From Deltaproteobacteria bacterium (GTDB taxonomy: Bacteria > Bdellovibrionota_C > UBA2361 > JAGFJO01), in contig JAGFJO010000084.1 of assembly GCA_024102635.1 (NCBI GenBank), positions 1-64,000 of the forward strand: a DNA stretch of 64,000 bases, in the 5' to 3' direction. The notes under the pieces are model-generated. The model had not been told where the DNA came from, searched no databases, and worked only from the letters and a program-made list of their open reading frames with translations. The first letter of the stretch is position 1; the number at the start of each line of letters is the position of its first letter. Positions 28,039 through 37,956 of the stretch are shown one piece after another. The translations under genes were made by a program, and so were the position numbers.

Positions 28039-28188
28039 TTCCCAGCAGTTAGTTTTCCTGTTGATTTATCGGCATCGAGGGAGAATAGCTAAACCGCTGC
28101 GAAAGCTGATAGCTTGACAGATCTTGCAAATTATTCTGTAGATTTAGGGAGATAGCGCGAGATCCGAAGGTGTAGGCGATTCCCTGAG

Positions 28189-29172
28189 CTAGAACTCCCG
28201 CTTAGTGGGCCTTGAAAGAAGCGCGGCGGGAGCATCTTTCAGTTCAAGCTCTCCGGCCAGCAGCCTGCGCACATGCGTGGTGATCGGCATATCGACTTTG
28301 TGCCTGGAAGCATGCTCCAGAATCAAATCGGCCGTTCGCACTCCCTCGGCCACAGAGCCGAGATTCTGCAGAATATCACTCAGTCTTTCACCCCGTCCCA
28401 AGCGCAGCCCTACGGTACGATTGCGGCTGGTATCGCAAGTTGCAGTCATGACAAGATCACCGAGCCCCGACAGGCCGGAGAGCGTGCGCGCCTCTGCTCC
28501 CATGGCGGTAGCAAGCCGCATCATCTCCGCAAGGCCTCGCGTAATAAGGCCGGCTCTAGCTGAATCCCCCATTGAGAGCCCGTCACATACACCCGCTGCA
28601 ATAGCGATCACATTCTTGGCAATTCCCCCTAGTTCCACTCCTATGGGATCGGTTGAAATATAAACTTTCATCGAAGGGGAAGAGAAAAGTTCCGCTGTTT
28701 TTCTCGCAACTTCCTCTCTTTGCGAAGCCGCCACGAGACCGGATGGTCTACCATGAATGACATCGGTCGCAAAGCTGGGCCCCGACAAAACACTAAGCTC
28801 AACTGTCTCTCCGAGATGCTGTGCGGCATATTGAAGGGGTGTTAGCAGCGTCTCCGGCTCCAGCCCCTTAAGCGCGCTTACAACAAGGGTGCCGCTCTCC
28901 AACTTCATCCGGGGAGCAAGCTCCTTTAGCGCTGATGAAGGGAAAGCCATTACCAATTTAGAGCAGCTTAAAGCCTGGCCAAGATCCGTTGTAGCGCTCA
29001 CTCCCTCATGAATACGCACATCCCGCAGATAGTGCGGATGAGTTCTTTCCTGATTAATGCCGTCAACGATCGATTGCTCGGAAGACCAGCCGATCACTTT
29101 AAGCCCCTTAACGGCCAGATGGTTAGCTAGCGCCGTGCCCCAATTTCCGAGAGCTAGAACTGCAACATCCAT
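28189..29172 (-). CDS. gpsA: Glycerol-3-phosphate dehydrogenase [NAD(P)+]
   Basis: 327 aa, standard length. GpsA reduces dihydroxyacetone phosphate to sn-glycerol-3-phosphate, the backbone for phospholipids. The N-terminal dinucleotide fold is VLALGNWGTALA. SGPSFA and GVELGGIAKNVIAIAAG (with the catalytic Lys) are conserved, as is the C-terminal SVAEGVRT. It lies 59 bases after gyrA on the same strand and may share its transcript. Confidence 0.95.
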   Translation of the reverse strand: MDVAVLALGNWGTALANHLAVKGLKVIGWSSEQSIVDGINQERTHPHYLRDVRIHEGVSATTDLGQALSCSKLVMAFPSSALKELAPRMKLESGTLVVSALKGLEPETLLTPLQYAAQHLGETVELSVLSGPSFATDVIHGRPSGLVAASQREEVARKTAELFSSPSMKVYISTDPIGVELGGIAKNVIAIAAGVCDGLSMGDSARAGLITRGLAEMMRLATAMGAEARTLSGLSGLGDLVMTATCDTSRNRTVGLRLGRGERLSDILQNLGSVAEGVRTADLILEHASRHKVDMPITTHVRRLLAGELELKDAPAALLSRPTKREF

Positions 29173-29231
29173 TCTCTCAGCCCCCGCCTTTAACTATATG
29201 CGGATCAATAACGCTGAACGCATTAAAAGGC

Positions 29232-31706
29232 TTAATCTTCCGACTCCTTTTCCATTAACGGGGCAACTCCTACAACCTTTTCTCCCTCTTCTAAGTTAAT
29301 GAGACGAACTCCCATTGTGTTGCGCCCGATTACGGAGATGCCCTTTGAGCCCAAACGTATGATTTTACCAGCCGAAGTTATCAACATTAGCTCGCTGTCA
29401 TCGCCTACCGCACAAACCCCGACAACAGGTCCATTACGCCCCTCTGTTTGAATATCGATTACTCCCTTTCCGCCCCTATTCTGCTCGCGATAATCCTCAA
29501 GTTTGGTGCGCTTGCCGTAACCATTCTCACATACCGTCAGGAGTGTGCTAATAGACGCCTGCTCGGACCCGTTTTGACCGGCAGACGATCCCTTCGCAAC
29601 CACCGTCATCGAAACTACCATGTCCTCCCCGTCTAAGGTGACTCCTCTAACGCCGCGGGCTGTCCTGCCCATGGGGCGCACCCGGCTCTCGGCAAACCGG
29701 ATGGCCATCCCCGATCGAGTGGCAAGTATTACCTCATCACCCTCGCTGCAAAGGCCTACCCCGATTAGTTTATCATGCTCATTCAGCGAACAAGCTACTA
29801 CGCCGCCACGTCTCGGATTAGAAAATTCCATAAGGTCTATTTTCTTAACCACTCCTCGTGCCGTCGCCATAATCACAAACCTGTCGTGCCTGAATTCCCG
29901 CACCGGCAACACGGCAGACATGGCTTCGTCGGGTTTAAAGTTAAGAAGATTCACCATTGCTCTTCCGCGGGCCGTTCTCCCGGCTTCGGGTATCCCATAT
30001 ACCTTCTGCCAATACACCCTGCCGAGCGAAGTGAACACCATAATGTAAGAGAGCGTGCTGGCGCTAAAAAGATGTTCGGTAAAATCTTCGTCCTTGGAGG
30101 CAGCCCCCGTAACTCCCCTTCCTCCGCGCCGCTGCGCGCGGTACGAAGACACCGAAGTACGCTTTACATACCCCTGATGGCTTATGGTAACGACCATCTC
30201 CTCGTCTTCAATAAGATCCTCATAATGAATCTCTTCGACGGCTTCCACGATTTTTGTGCGGCGGGGATCGCCAAACTTGTCACGAATCTCCTCGAGTTCA
30301 CCGACAATCAAGCTGTCGACTTTTTTCGGATCGGCCAAAATACCTTCAAGCCGGGAGATCTCCTTAGCCAGCTCGGCATGCTCCTGCTCGATTGCGAGCC
30401 TCTCCATGCCGGTCAAGCGCTGCAACCGCAGATCGAGGATTGCGCGAGCCTGCGTGTCAGTTAGGTTGTACTTGCTGCACAGTGCAGCTCTTGCCTCATC
30501 GGGTGTTTGAGAAGATTTGATGAGCTGAATGACATTGTCCAAATCCAGAAGGACGATGCGCAAACCCTCTAAAATATGCATCCTATCGCGCGCTTTGCGC
30601 AGCTCATACTCGGTGCGGCGCGTAACCACATCTCTGCGGTGATCAACAAAACGCCCGATCAGCTCAGCAAGAGAAGCCACCACCGGCTTTCCCTCAATGA
30701 TTGCAAGGTTGATTATGCCGAAACTGGTTTGCAGCGGAGTGAGCTTGAGCAGCTGATTGAGAACGATATCCGGTGTGGCGTCGCGCTTCAGCTCGATCAC
30801 TATTCTCATGCCGGTACGGTCTGACTCGTCGCGCAACCTGGTGATACCGTCAATCTCGCGCTCGTTAACAAGTTCGGCTATGCGCTCTATTAGGCGTGCT
30901 TTGTTAACCTGGTATGGAATCTCCGTGACAATCAAAGCTTCAACTTCACGTGTCTTGGTTTTAATCGTTTCGAAATGAGTCTTTGCCCGCAGCTGAATCA
31001 CTCCCCGTCCTTGCGCATAAGCACTCGCGATAGATGAGTTGCCGTATATAATTCCGCCGGTCGGAAAATCAGGTCCAGGAATGAACTCCATCAATTCTCG
31101 AAGTGAGATCTCCGGATTTTGAATAAATGCCACAACCCCATTTATTACCTCCGTTAGGTTGTGAGGCGGAATATGGGTTGCCATGCCGACCGCAATTCCG
31201 TCGGCTCCGTTAACCAGAAGGTTCGGCACGCGAGAGGGGAGAACTACCGGCTCAATGTTCGAGTCGTCAAAGTTGGGCAGGAAGTCGACCGTCTCTTTTT
31301 CGATATCCTCTAGCAGCGCCTCCGCAAGCTGAGTCATGCGGCATTCGGTATAGCGGTAAGCGGCTGCAGGATCCCCATCAATGGATCCAAAGTTGCCCTG
31401 TCCATCTACCAGCGGATAGCGAAGATTCCACGGTTGAGCAAGACGAACTAAGGCATCGTAAACGGGCATATCCCCATGCGGGTGAAGGCGCTTCAGCACT
31501 TCCCCCACCACACCGGCACACTTTGAATGTTTACGGCCGGCGGTAAGGCCCTCTCCCAACATGGCGTACAGAATGCGCCGCTGTACGGGCTTTAGCCCAT
31601 CCCTGACATCTGGAAGCGCGCGGCCCACAATCACACTCATCGCATAGTCCATGTAGGACTGGCGCATCTCGTCTTCGATATTTACCGTAGTAGGAGCGTA
31701 TTGCAT
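29232..31706 (-). CDS. gyrA: DNA gyrase subunit A
   Basis: 824 aa. With GyrB it introduces negative supercoils. The catalytic Tyr119 is in AYRYTECRM. The gyrase-specific GyrA box QRRGGRGV marks it as GyrA and not ParC, and a second degenerate copy, QNRGGKGV, lies in the last blade. The quinolone-determining region reads [12 protein letters not shown]: the position equal to E. coli Ser83 is Met80 and the next is Pro81, while the Asp87 equivalent (Asp84) is kept. The acidic C-terminal tail is short. A possible promoter upstream on the minus strand has TTGCGG and TATATC 17 bases apart. Confidence 0.97.
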   Translation of the reverse strand: MQYAPTTVNIEDEMRQSYMDYAMSVIVGRALPDVRDGLKPVQRRILYAMLGEGLTAGRKHSKCAGVVGEVLKRLHPHGDMPVYDALVRLAQPWNLRYPLVDGQGNFGSIDGDPAAAYRYTECRMTQLAEALLEDIEKETVDFLPNFDDSNIEPVVLPSRVPNLLVNGADGIAVGMATHIPPHNLTEVINGVVAFIQNPEISLRELMEFIPGPDFPTGGIIYGNSSIASAYAQGRGVIQLRAKTHFETIKTKTREVEALIVTEIPYQVNKARLIERIAELVNEREIDGITRLRDESDRTGMRIVIELKRDATPDIVLNQLLKLTPLQTSFGIINLAIIEGKPVVASLAELIGRFVDHRRDVVTRRTEYELRKARDRMHILEGLRIVLLDLDNVIQLIKSSQTPDEARAALCSKYNLTDTQARAILDLRLQRLTGMERLAIEQEHAELAKEISRLEGILADPKKVDSLIVGELEEIRDKFGDPRRTKIVEAVEEIHYEDLIEDEEMVVTISHQGYVKRTSVSSYRAQRRGGRGVTGAASKDEDFTEHLFSASTLSYIMVFTSLGRVYWQKVYGIPEAGRTARGRAMVNLLNFKPDEAMSAVLPVREFRHDRFVIMATARGVVKKIDLMEFSNPRRGGVVACSLNEHDKLIGVGLCSEGDEVILATRSGMAIRFAESRVRPMGRTARGVRGVTLDGEDMVVSMTVVAKGSSAGQNGSEQASISTLLTVCENGYGKRTKLEDYREQNRGGKGVIDIQTEGRNGPVVGVCAVGDDSELMLITSAGKIIRLGSKGISVIGRNTMGVRLINLEEGEKVVGVAPLMEKESED

Positions 31707-32065
31707 TCTTATGGAACCGCTATTTCAGGATATAAAATGAAGTTTCTAAAGCCGCAAAACTTAGCAAGGTCCCCGTCCGACAATATGAGGTGCAATTAAA
31801 AGCACCCGCACGGCATCAAATTCCTTAATGAGGAATCCAACGATGCAGGACAGTAGAGTAGCCTTCGTTGTTCCAGCAACCGGCTTAGACTATCTTTTTT
31901 GTCGTCGGATTTCAAGTATTTAGGTCAGCAAAGAATGTCTGGTTCGGGACAGGTTACAACGTTTAGGAAGTTTCTCAAAATGCCGAAATAGAAAGAGAGA
32001 GCGAATGCGGGCGTACCACAAATGCCCATCACGACTTGGCTTTGAGCTAATAAATACAGTTTATC
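31707..32065. other. Intergenic stretch between divergent gyrA and the HD-like gene
   Basis: No gene is supported. It must hold the two divergent promoters. A 40-codon open stretch on the minus strand (about 31775-31900) has no start codon and is not called. Confidence 0.5.
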
Positions 32066-33580
32066 ATGAGCTTTAAGAGCAATCTTATTATACTTGAGTC
32101 CTCGAAAGGGTTCTCCGCTAAACTTCGAGAGTACTTTCAAGGCAAAGGGGTGTCGACATACTTGGTTTCCTCTTTTAAGGATGCCACTTCAATACTTCCC
32201 GATCTCGCCTTTCCAATCGTACTGGTGGACCTTCCGGACAATAAGAGCCAGGCCAGCGCCATTATCGAACAGCTTAAGAAATTCGAAACGGGCTTCGGAT
32301 ACCCGCTCTTTGTGCTCGGGAAAGAGGGGCCGCAGGCAGAAACCCAGCTTAATGGACTCTACAAGCTTGTAACCGGCATCCGAAAGCCTGTCTCTAACAT
32401 GGAGCTCTACGAAGCGATCAAGTACACCTCGGAGGCCTTTGAATTCCCGGCTGCCGATCCAGCTCCCTCGAGCGTGCCGGACGATAAGAAGAAGGACGGG
32501 CCGAAAGCCAGCGGCCGCATCGAAGCGCCCAAAAGAATCGACTCCGAAACAATTTCTGCTGAGCAGGAAGCGCACGAACTCTACAGCGTTTTCAGTAGTA
32601 TTCCTGAACTGTTTTTCTCGGAGATCGACAGTTACCAACTTCTTCAGAGAGATTTTAGCGGAATCGAATACACGCGGGCGATAAATCCAGGCGCGATAAA
32701 AGATAAAAGCTACTTGCCGAGAGATGAAAAAGTGCTGCGAGTGGTGGACGAGATGAAATCTAATCTCGTCCCGTGGCAGCAGGCGCGATTACACCGAACA
32801 TCCTTCATGTCCAACTCGATCGTCCAGAACCTAACTACTGATGAAAAAATAAAAGAAGAGGCCAAAGTGGCTTCGCTGCTTTGCAATTGGTCGGTGGCGG
32901 GTGCCCAACGCAATTTACTGGGCAAGGACTACGTTACCACCCGCTCTAGAACCGCCCGCAAAGATCTTTGCAGCCGTATGAAGGACAGCGCCATGCGTGT
33001 GGCCTGTGAACTGAATCTTGGAGAAGCGGCAAACATAGTCGCCAAAGTGGGGCGCTTGATCGGCAAGGAAGAGAAGGTCGAGGGCGACAATCCACTCTCA
33101 ATTGTCGCCTCAGCGATAGCTACTGCGGATATGGTGGATAGGGTTTGCTGGAGCTCACATTATTTCAATCCACGCGCAGCTTATAGGATTATGTACATGG
33201 CGAAGAACGGAGAGCTGTCGGACGTTCACCCCGCAGTGCTATGCTCGGTTATAAAGCTACTTGCTGAAGCAATCGCATCGAGCACGCAGCTCCTTCTTAT
33301 ACCGAAAGAACAGCGAAAAGATCCTATCTTACAGGCAGAGGCTAAGCGCATAAGAGAGCAAGCTGTCGGCGAGAACGAGGAGAAAGTTTCTATAAGCGAT
33401 CTTACCCCCGGCATGCGTTTATCACAGCCGCTGGTGGCCTTTGATGGCAAGGAGGTCCTCGAAGAGGACCTGATTCTTGATCAGGACCTTATCTGGAGGA
33501 TCTGGCAGCTTGCTCTAATCCGGCCCCTGAATGCTCCTTTGGTTGTTGCGAGATCTAACGGGCAATCGCGTCCCGCCTAA
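32066..33580 (+). CDS. Receiver-like protein with a degenerate HD-GYP-type domain
   Basis: 504 aa. Residues about 6-125 look like a receiver domain with Asp in VLVDLP and the late Lys-Pro in IRKPVSNMEL. A charged linker (about 130-175) follows. The rest resembles HD-GYP proteins without the metal motif: the HD position reads LLCNW, no HHE or GYP is found, and only the ATADMVDRV helix and the closing SDLTPGMRLSQPLV...GKEVLEEDLIL segment are kept. It is therefore likely a binding or signalling module without c-di-GMP hydrolase activity. Its stop interlocks with convergent lysA (CTAA). Confidence 0.7.
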   Translation: MSFKSNLIILESSKGFSAKLREYFQGKGVSTYLVSSFKDATSILPDLAFPIVLVDLPDNKSQASAIIEQLKKFETGFGYPLFVLGKEGPQAETQLNGLYKLVTGIRKPVSNMELYEAIKYTSEAFEFPAADPAPSSVPDDKKKDGPKASGRIEAPKRIDSETISAEQEAHELYSVFSSIPELFFSEIDSYQLLQRDFSGIEYTRAINPGAIKDKSYLPRDEKVLRVVDEMKSNLVPWQQARLHRTSFMSNSIVQNLTTDEKIKEEAKVASLLCNWSVAGAQRNLLGKDYVTTRSRTARKDLCSRMKDSAMRVACELNLGEAANIVAKVGRLIGKEEKVEGDNPLSIVASAIATADMVDRVCWSSHYFNPRAAYRIMYMAKNGELSDVHPAVLCSVIKLLAEAIASSTQLLLIPKEQRKDPILQAEAKRIREQAVGENEEKVSISDLTPGMRLSQPLVAFDGKEVLEEDLILDQDLIWRIWQLALIRPLNAPLVVARSNGQSRPA

Positions 33581-34848
33581 TTTGGGCTACACTGCTCGTT
33601 CTGCAGCATCTGGTCAAGCGTTTGGCGCTTTCTGATCATTCTAATCCCGCCGCTTGATTCCAATAAAAGCTCAGGAGCTTCGGGAAAGGAATTATAGTTT
33701 TTTGCGGGCATCCCGGCGCAGTACGCACCGCAAGCTCCGATAATCAAAAGGTCGCCAATGGCAGGCTGCGAAAACCGGCGCGGCAGCAGCCCCTCAGGAT
33801 TGCTGGGAGCCGGAGTTAGAATATCTCCACTTTCACAGCAGTGTCCGACTACCAGATAATCTCCGCCACCTTGCGCTGACCCGCCCAGAGGCACACTCCA
33901 CATTGGATGCTGAGCTCCGTAAAGACTGGGCCTTAGAACCTCCGTCATTCCGGCATCAACTTTAAGGAATTTATAACCGTTCGAGCCAGTATCGGAGATA
34001 TCGATTATCTTCGAAATTACCACACCTGCGTTGGCTGTAAGGTAGGTTCCCGGCTCGATCTCCAGGTGTAACTTTCGGCCATAGCTACTCTCGAACTTTT
34101 CGATCTCCTCTTTGACGGCACTACCGATCTTACGCAGATCCGCAGGCGTCTCATCCGGCATACGTGCCACCTTAAATCCCCCGCCCAAGCTGACAGTGGT
34201 AGCGGTCTCAAACTGCGCAGCCATTGCTAGTGTAAGCCTGGCGCAATGCACCCAAACTTCCGGATCCGTTCCGGCTCCGATATGACTGTGAATCCTCTCC
34301 ACCGTCAGAGAGTGCTTCCCGGCAAGGCGCTTCACCTCCGCAACATGCTCGTGCCATATTCCAAAACTTGAAGCGGGCCCGCCGGTATTCACCCGATTTG
34401 CATGTCCCGAGCCAAGTCCCGGGTTAAACCTCACTCCAACCGAGCGGCCATTGAAATGAGTGCCAAAGCTCTCAAGTTGATGGAGCGAACAAGCATTGAA
34501 AGAAACTCCTCTTTCTATAAGCTCCGTGAAAAATTCGGGAAGCTCTTGCGCAGTAAGTGTGATGTTCCGTGATGGTATCCCGGCGCGTTCGGCTCTAAGC
34601 ACTTCGTATCCACTACTGGCATCGATTCCGAGCCCTTTGGCGGTAAAAATCCTTAGAATAGCCGCACTTGGCAGCGCCTTCATTGCATAGCGCACGGTAA
34701 GGCCATAAGGAGCCGAAAAGCGCAACGCCTCCGACGCAGTTTCTTCCAAAACTTTCTGCGAATATAGATATGCAGGGGTGCCGAAAGAAGATGCTGCCTG
34801 CAGTAGCTCTTTATCAGGGAAATTTGACCTATTGAATACCGAGCTCAT
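33577..34848 (-). CDS. lysA: Diaminopimelate decarboxylase
   Basis: 423 aa, PLP-dependent alanine-racemase fold. LysA makes L-lysine from meso-diaminopimelate. PLP Lys57 is in VRYAMKALPS, followed by HSHIGAGTDP, the phosphate-binding SLGGGF, EPGTYLTANAG and the dimer-partner segment CCESGD. The last includes the active-site Cys typical of DAP/ornithine decarboxylases. GACGAYCAGMPAKNYNS is close to other DAP decarboxylases. No other lysine genes are nearby. Confidence 0.88.
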   Translation of the reverse strand: MSSVFNRSNFPDKELLQAASSFGTPAYLYSQKVLEETASEALRFSAPYGLTVRYAMKALPSAAILRIFTAKGLGIDASSGYEVLRAERAGIPSRNITLTAQELPEFFTELIERGVSFNACSLHQLESFGTHFNGRSVGVRFNPGLGSGHANRVNTGGPASSFGIWHEHVAEVKRLAGKHSLTVERIHSHIGAGTDPEVWVHCARLTLAMAAQFETATTVSLGGGFKVARMPDETPADLRKIGSAVKEEIEKFESSYGRKLHLEIEPGTYLTANAGVVISKIIDISDTGSNGYKFLKVDAGMTEVLRPSLYGAQHPMWSVPLGGSAQGGGDYLVVGHCCESGDILTPAPSNPEGLLPRRFSQPAIGDLLIIGACGAYCAGMPAKNYNSFPEAPELLLESSGGIRMIRKRQTLDQMLQNEQCSPN

Positions 34849-35025
34849 AAACGTATACCCGAAGGAGCTGCGATTATTGCCTTATCCACCGTTTTAGTAA
34901 ATATACCCGCCCCTCCTCTGAGGCTCCCTCCCTTCAGGACCTTATTTTGGCCCAATTCTCCTCCACAGCGCTTGCCTGTACTATAAAGTTTGCAGAAAGG
35001 TTAGAATTGTCTCAAAGAAAAGTTC

Positions 35026-35946
35026 ATGACTTCCCGCTTTTTGCTCGCCTTAATCCTTATGCTCACTCAAGGTTGCTCTAGTTTGGCGAAGCTTTCTAAG
35101 GAGGCTGAAATGCCATGCGCGGCAATGCAACGACTCGACATTCGATATGATTATTTCTTATCAAAAACCGGCTCAGCCTCCGCGCAAATAATTGTCGTGC
35201 ACGGCCTTAATACCCGTCCTGAGGTTATGGATCCCTTGGCAAAGATGCTTTCAAGCGATGGCTATGACGTATTCCGGCTCCGTCTCTCCCGTCCCATTAT
35301 AGGGAACGGCGGTAACCTTGCGTCGCTATGGGTCTCGGAGCTTAATTCGCTTTATTGCGAACTTCAGAACCGCAATCCGAACCTCCCGATCTACAACTTA
35401 AGCTTCTCACTCGGGAGCGCCGTTACGCTGGCATTCGTTAAGTCACATCCAAACACAACCTTTAAAAAGAAGGTATTTTTGGCGCCCGCCGTGACCTTGC
35501 ACAACTACTCACTGCCGTTTCAGCTTTTGGCTCCCCTTCTGCCCGGCACAGTTAAACTACCGAGCGTTGCGCCAGTCGCATACCGGGAGAAAAGCTTCAC
35601 AAGAATCGCCGAGTATCATGCGGTGTTTCTCTTAACAAAATACATCCGTAGCGGCAGTACCGGCAGATATAGGTCAGGTGAGGTTTTGGTGCTGCAAAAT
35701 CCGAGCGACGAGCTGGTGAGCTGGAAAAAGCTCAAGCGGTGGCTTATCAGCGAAAATCTTGATTGGCAACTATACGAGTTAAGCGAACGAGGAGATGAAA
35801 ATCTCCCCAAACATATAATAATAGACGAGCAATCTTTGGGTGCTGCGGGCTGGAATACTATAACCGATCAGATCCGTGAGTTCTACCGCAGTGGTAGTAA
35901 CAACGTTGGCCTGATTCTGGGCGAGCAGCCATCCGCACTGCAATAG
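35026..35946 (+). CDS. Alpha/beta-hydrolase lipoprotein
   Basis: 306 aa. A lipoprotein signal peptide has the lipobox LTQGC (Cys17). The mature protein has an alpha/beta-hydrolase core: strand plus oxyanion turn IIVVHGLNTRP, nucleophile elbow LSFSLGS (Ser in place of the usual first Gly), and a possible acid in NPSDELVSW. The late His of the triad is probably in KHIII. It is likely a periplasmic esterase or lipase attached to a membrane. The substrate is unknown. No operon partners. Confidence 0.75.
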   Translation: MTSRFLLALILMLTQGCSSLAKLSKEAEMPCAAMQRLDIRYDYFLSKTGSASAQIIVVHGLNTRPEVMDPLAKMLSSDGYDVFRLRLSRPIIGNGGNLASLWVSELNSLYCELQNRNPNLPIYNLSFSLGSAVTLAFVKSHPNTTFKKKVFLAPAVTLHNYSLPFQLLAPLLPGTVKLPSVAPVAYREKSFTRIAEYHAVFLLTKYIRSGSTGRYRSGEVLVLQNPSDELVSWKKLKRWLISENLDWQLYELSERGDENLPKHIIIDEQSLGAAGWNTITDQIREFYRSGSNNVGLILGEQPSALQ

Positions 35947-36016
35947 TCTCGCCCTGCTAGAACGGCCTCTGCGCTAACCTGTAATCCGGGCTCAATAATT
36001 AATATCGATAAGCGAT

Positions 36017-36553
36017 CTAGGCGACCGAAAGCCATCCGGCGGCATAGTCATGCCGCTGAATCTTTCCGGGCTCCCAGCTTACCCAGCTCTTAGGCTCCAG
36101 CGGCTTCATTCCGCCACAGATGAACTGTTCGAGCTGCCTAATGGCAAACTGCTGGTCTGCAATAACGAACTTCACCACATCGCCGATTGAAACGAGCCCG
36201 ACTACTTTCCTACCGTCGACAACAACGACATGACGGGTACGGTAAAAAGTCATGGCTGCGAAGCACTGCTCTACAGTAGCGGTAGTGGCGACGCAGACCA
36301 CCTTTTTCTGCATCACCTCCTCAACTCGCACCTGAGATGGAACGCGATCTCTTTGAGGCATCACTCGACGGACACATTCCCGTTCGGAGATGATTCCCGC
36401 TAATTTTTTGGCTCTTACAACCAACAGCGCGCCGACGCGCTTACGCCCCATTTTTAAGGCGGCGTCCCGCACACTTGCATCGGGTGATATTGTCCAGATT
36501 GCCTTAGAGCCTTTCTGTTCTAGTACGTGCCAAACATAGCTATCGAGCATCAT
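36017..36553 (-). CDS. CBS-domain protein
   Basis: 178 aa with two CBS motifs that form one Bateman module (about 16-75 and 80-140): VRDAALKMGRKRVGALLVV, GIISERECVRRV, and HVVVVDGRKVVGLVSIGDVV. Such modules bind adenosyl ligands. A short C-terminal tail (GGMKPLEPKSW) has no known domain. No partner enzyme is adjacent; the PfkB kinase gene lies 205 bases upstream on the same strand. Confidence 0.87.
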   Translation of the reverse strand: MMLDSYVWHVLEQKGSKAIWTISPDASVRDAALKMGRKRVGALLVVRAKKLAGIISERECVRRVMPQRDRVPSQVRVEEVMQKKVVCVATTATVEQCFAAMTFYRTRHVVVVDGRKVVGLVSIGDVVKFVIADQQFAIRQLEQFICGGMKPLEPKSWVSWEPGKIQRHDYAAGWLSVA

Positions 36554-36758
36554 AGAGAGCCGCCCCCATATTGTTAGACGTTAAGTTGACCTACCTCGCT
36601 TAACCTGGGACCGCTAAAACAGAAGCTAATGGATAATCAGGAATAATAGATCACTCCTGAGGTTGAATTCCACCATTTTCTTCTGAATCGAGTGAGCGCT
36701 CTAATGGAACAGGCTGGATTAGGCGCAAGCTCGTTTGGAAGAGCTATAGCTGCTGGCT

Positions 36759-37676
36759 CTAGTATTGATCCAAGTCTCTAAAGCGCGCTGCAACCTCCTC
36801 CCATGTGGGGAATCCGGCGCGTCCACCCAACTTCTCACATGTCAATGCCGCCACATCCGTCGCGCATTGAAGTGCGTCAACTGGTTTTGTTCCTCGGGCG
36901 ATACATAGCGCAAACGCCGCATGGAAGGCATCCCCCGCCCCATTGGTATCTACAACGCTCACTTCTTGAGCCGGGATTCGGCCGCTATCGCTGCCGAAGA
37001 TGTAAATGCATCCCTTGGAGCCGAGTGTTACGGCAACGTTGCGGTTGAGCCGGGTTAGTAAGATTAGGTAATCGCTGCTATCTGAGCTGCCGCTATAATC
37101 AGAGGCAAACCTCTCCGAGCAGATAAGATAATCAACCTTTTCAGCGAGGTCCAATGTGCTTGGCCGGACAGACCCGGCATCAAGAACTGTCGCCGAACCT
37201 TCCGCTTTGGCGATCTCGATAAGCTGATTCGATAGCTCTTTCTCATGTCCATCAATTAGAAGAGACTTGAACTTAATCAGCCTTGAAGGAAGTGCCGGCG
37301 GCTTGCGGGATAAATTCTCGCGATAGTTTACCACGCACCGCTCGCCGTTCTCCTTTACCAGAATTGCCGAAAGAGGGGTGGCCGAGCCCGTCTCTTGAAA
37401 GACCAATGTACAATCCACTCCGGCTTCCGTTAGTTCGCGCAAATGAGCCGTCCCAAAGTGATCTGATGCAATAAATCCGCAGAAGGCGGCGCTTCCTCCC
37501 AGCCGCTTCACTGCAACCGATGCATTTGCCGCTGGACCTCCGCCGCACATAACAAGCCGTTTAGCGCTAACTTTTTCGTCGCTGGCGGGGTGGCTCGCCA
37601 ACATAAACGACAGATCATAACAAGCCATGCCGCAGCAGAGCACGTCAAACAGAGCTGCCGATTCATCTCCTTTCAC
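36759..37676 (-). CDS. PfkB/ribokinase-family sugar or nucleoside kinase
   Basis: 305 aa. Two signatures are clear: CGGGPAANASVAVKRLGG near residue 45 and DTNGAGDAFHAAFA near 250 with the catalytic Asp. The intermediate NYRENLSRK resembles ribokinase-like and sulfofructose-kinase branches, but the substrate cannot be chosen. It phosphorylates a hydroxymethyl group with ATP. The gene stands apart from catabolic genes. Confidence 0.85.
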   Translation of the reverse strand: MKGDESAALFDVLCCGMACYDLSFMLASHPASDEKVSAKRLVMCGGGPAANASVAVKRLGGSAAFCGFIASDHFGTAHLRELTEAGVDCTLVFQETGSATPLSAILVKENGERCVVNYRENLSRKPPALPSRLIKFKSLLIDGHEKELSNQLIEIAKAEGSATVLDAGSVRPSTLDLAEKVDYLICSERFASDYSGSSDSSDYLILLTRLNRNVAVTLGSKGCIYIFGSDSGRIPAQEVSVVDTNGAGDAFHAAFALCIARGTKPVDALQCATDVAALTCEKLGGRAGFPTWEEVAARFRDLDQY

Positions 37677-37733
37677 GCCGCTAGCCCTCTCCTAGATTTA
37701 ATAATGCTCCATTACTCTCCCGATGCTAACATG

Positions 37734-37794
37734 CTTGTTCCGCCGTAGCCACGCGTAGGCGAACTTGTTCCGCCATAGCCTATGCGCAGGCGGA
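37734..37794. repeat. Two-copy direct repeat with internal inverted ends
   Basis: Two adjacent 30-31-base units (37734-37763 and 37764-37794) both begin CTTGTTCCGCC. Each can fold through CGCC/GGCG ends; the second is CCGCCATAGCC...GCAGGCGG. It lies in the gap between divergent genes and resembles dispersed intergenic repeats. Confidence 0.7.
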
Positions 37795-37956
37795 GACTAG
37801 CAGCGCCGGAACTGTGCAGGTGCTTTTAGGGCCCGCCCTTCCCCCACAGTAATGATAAAAAGTTCTTGTGTATCGGGGCACGCCTGCCGATTATTTAAGT
37901 TGCCTGTGCTTTGTGGAAACCTTCGCTAGCTGATGTACTTTTGAGGCAACGAGAAG

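Noticed and set aside
28205..28663. Long antisense ORF inside gpsA (152 codons), and similar ones in gyrA and the HEAT gene
   Set aside because: Shadow frames of strongly conserved genes; their residue content follows from the sense codons.
31775..31900. Minus-strand open stretch of about 40 codons upstream of gyrA with a faint P-loop look
   Set aside because: No start codon, no ribosome-binding site, a degenerate motif and very short length; probably chance.
31925..32140. 71-codon minus-strand ORF overlapping the start of the HD-like gene
   Set aside because: Antisense to a convincing gene start, and no ribosome-binding site or family resemblance.
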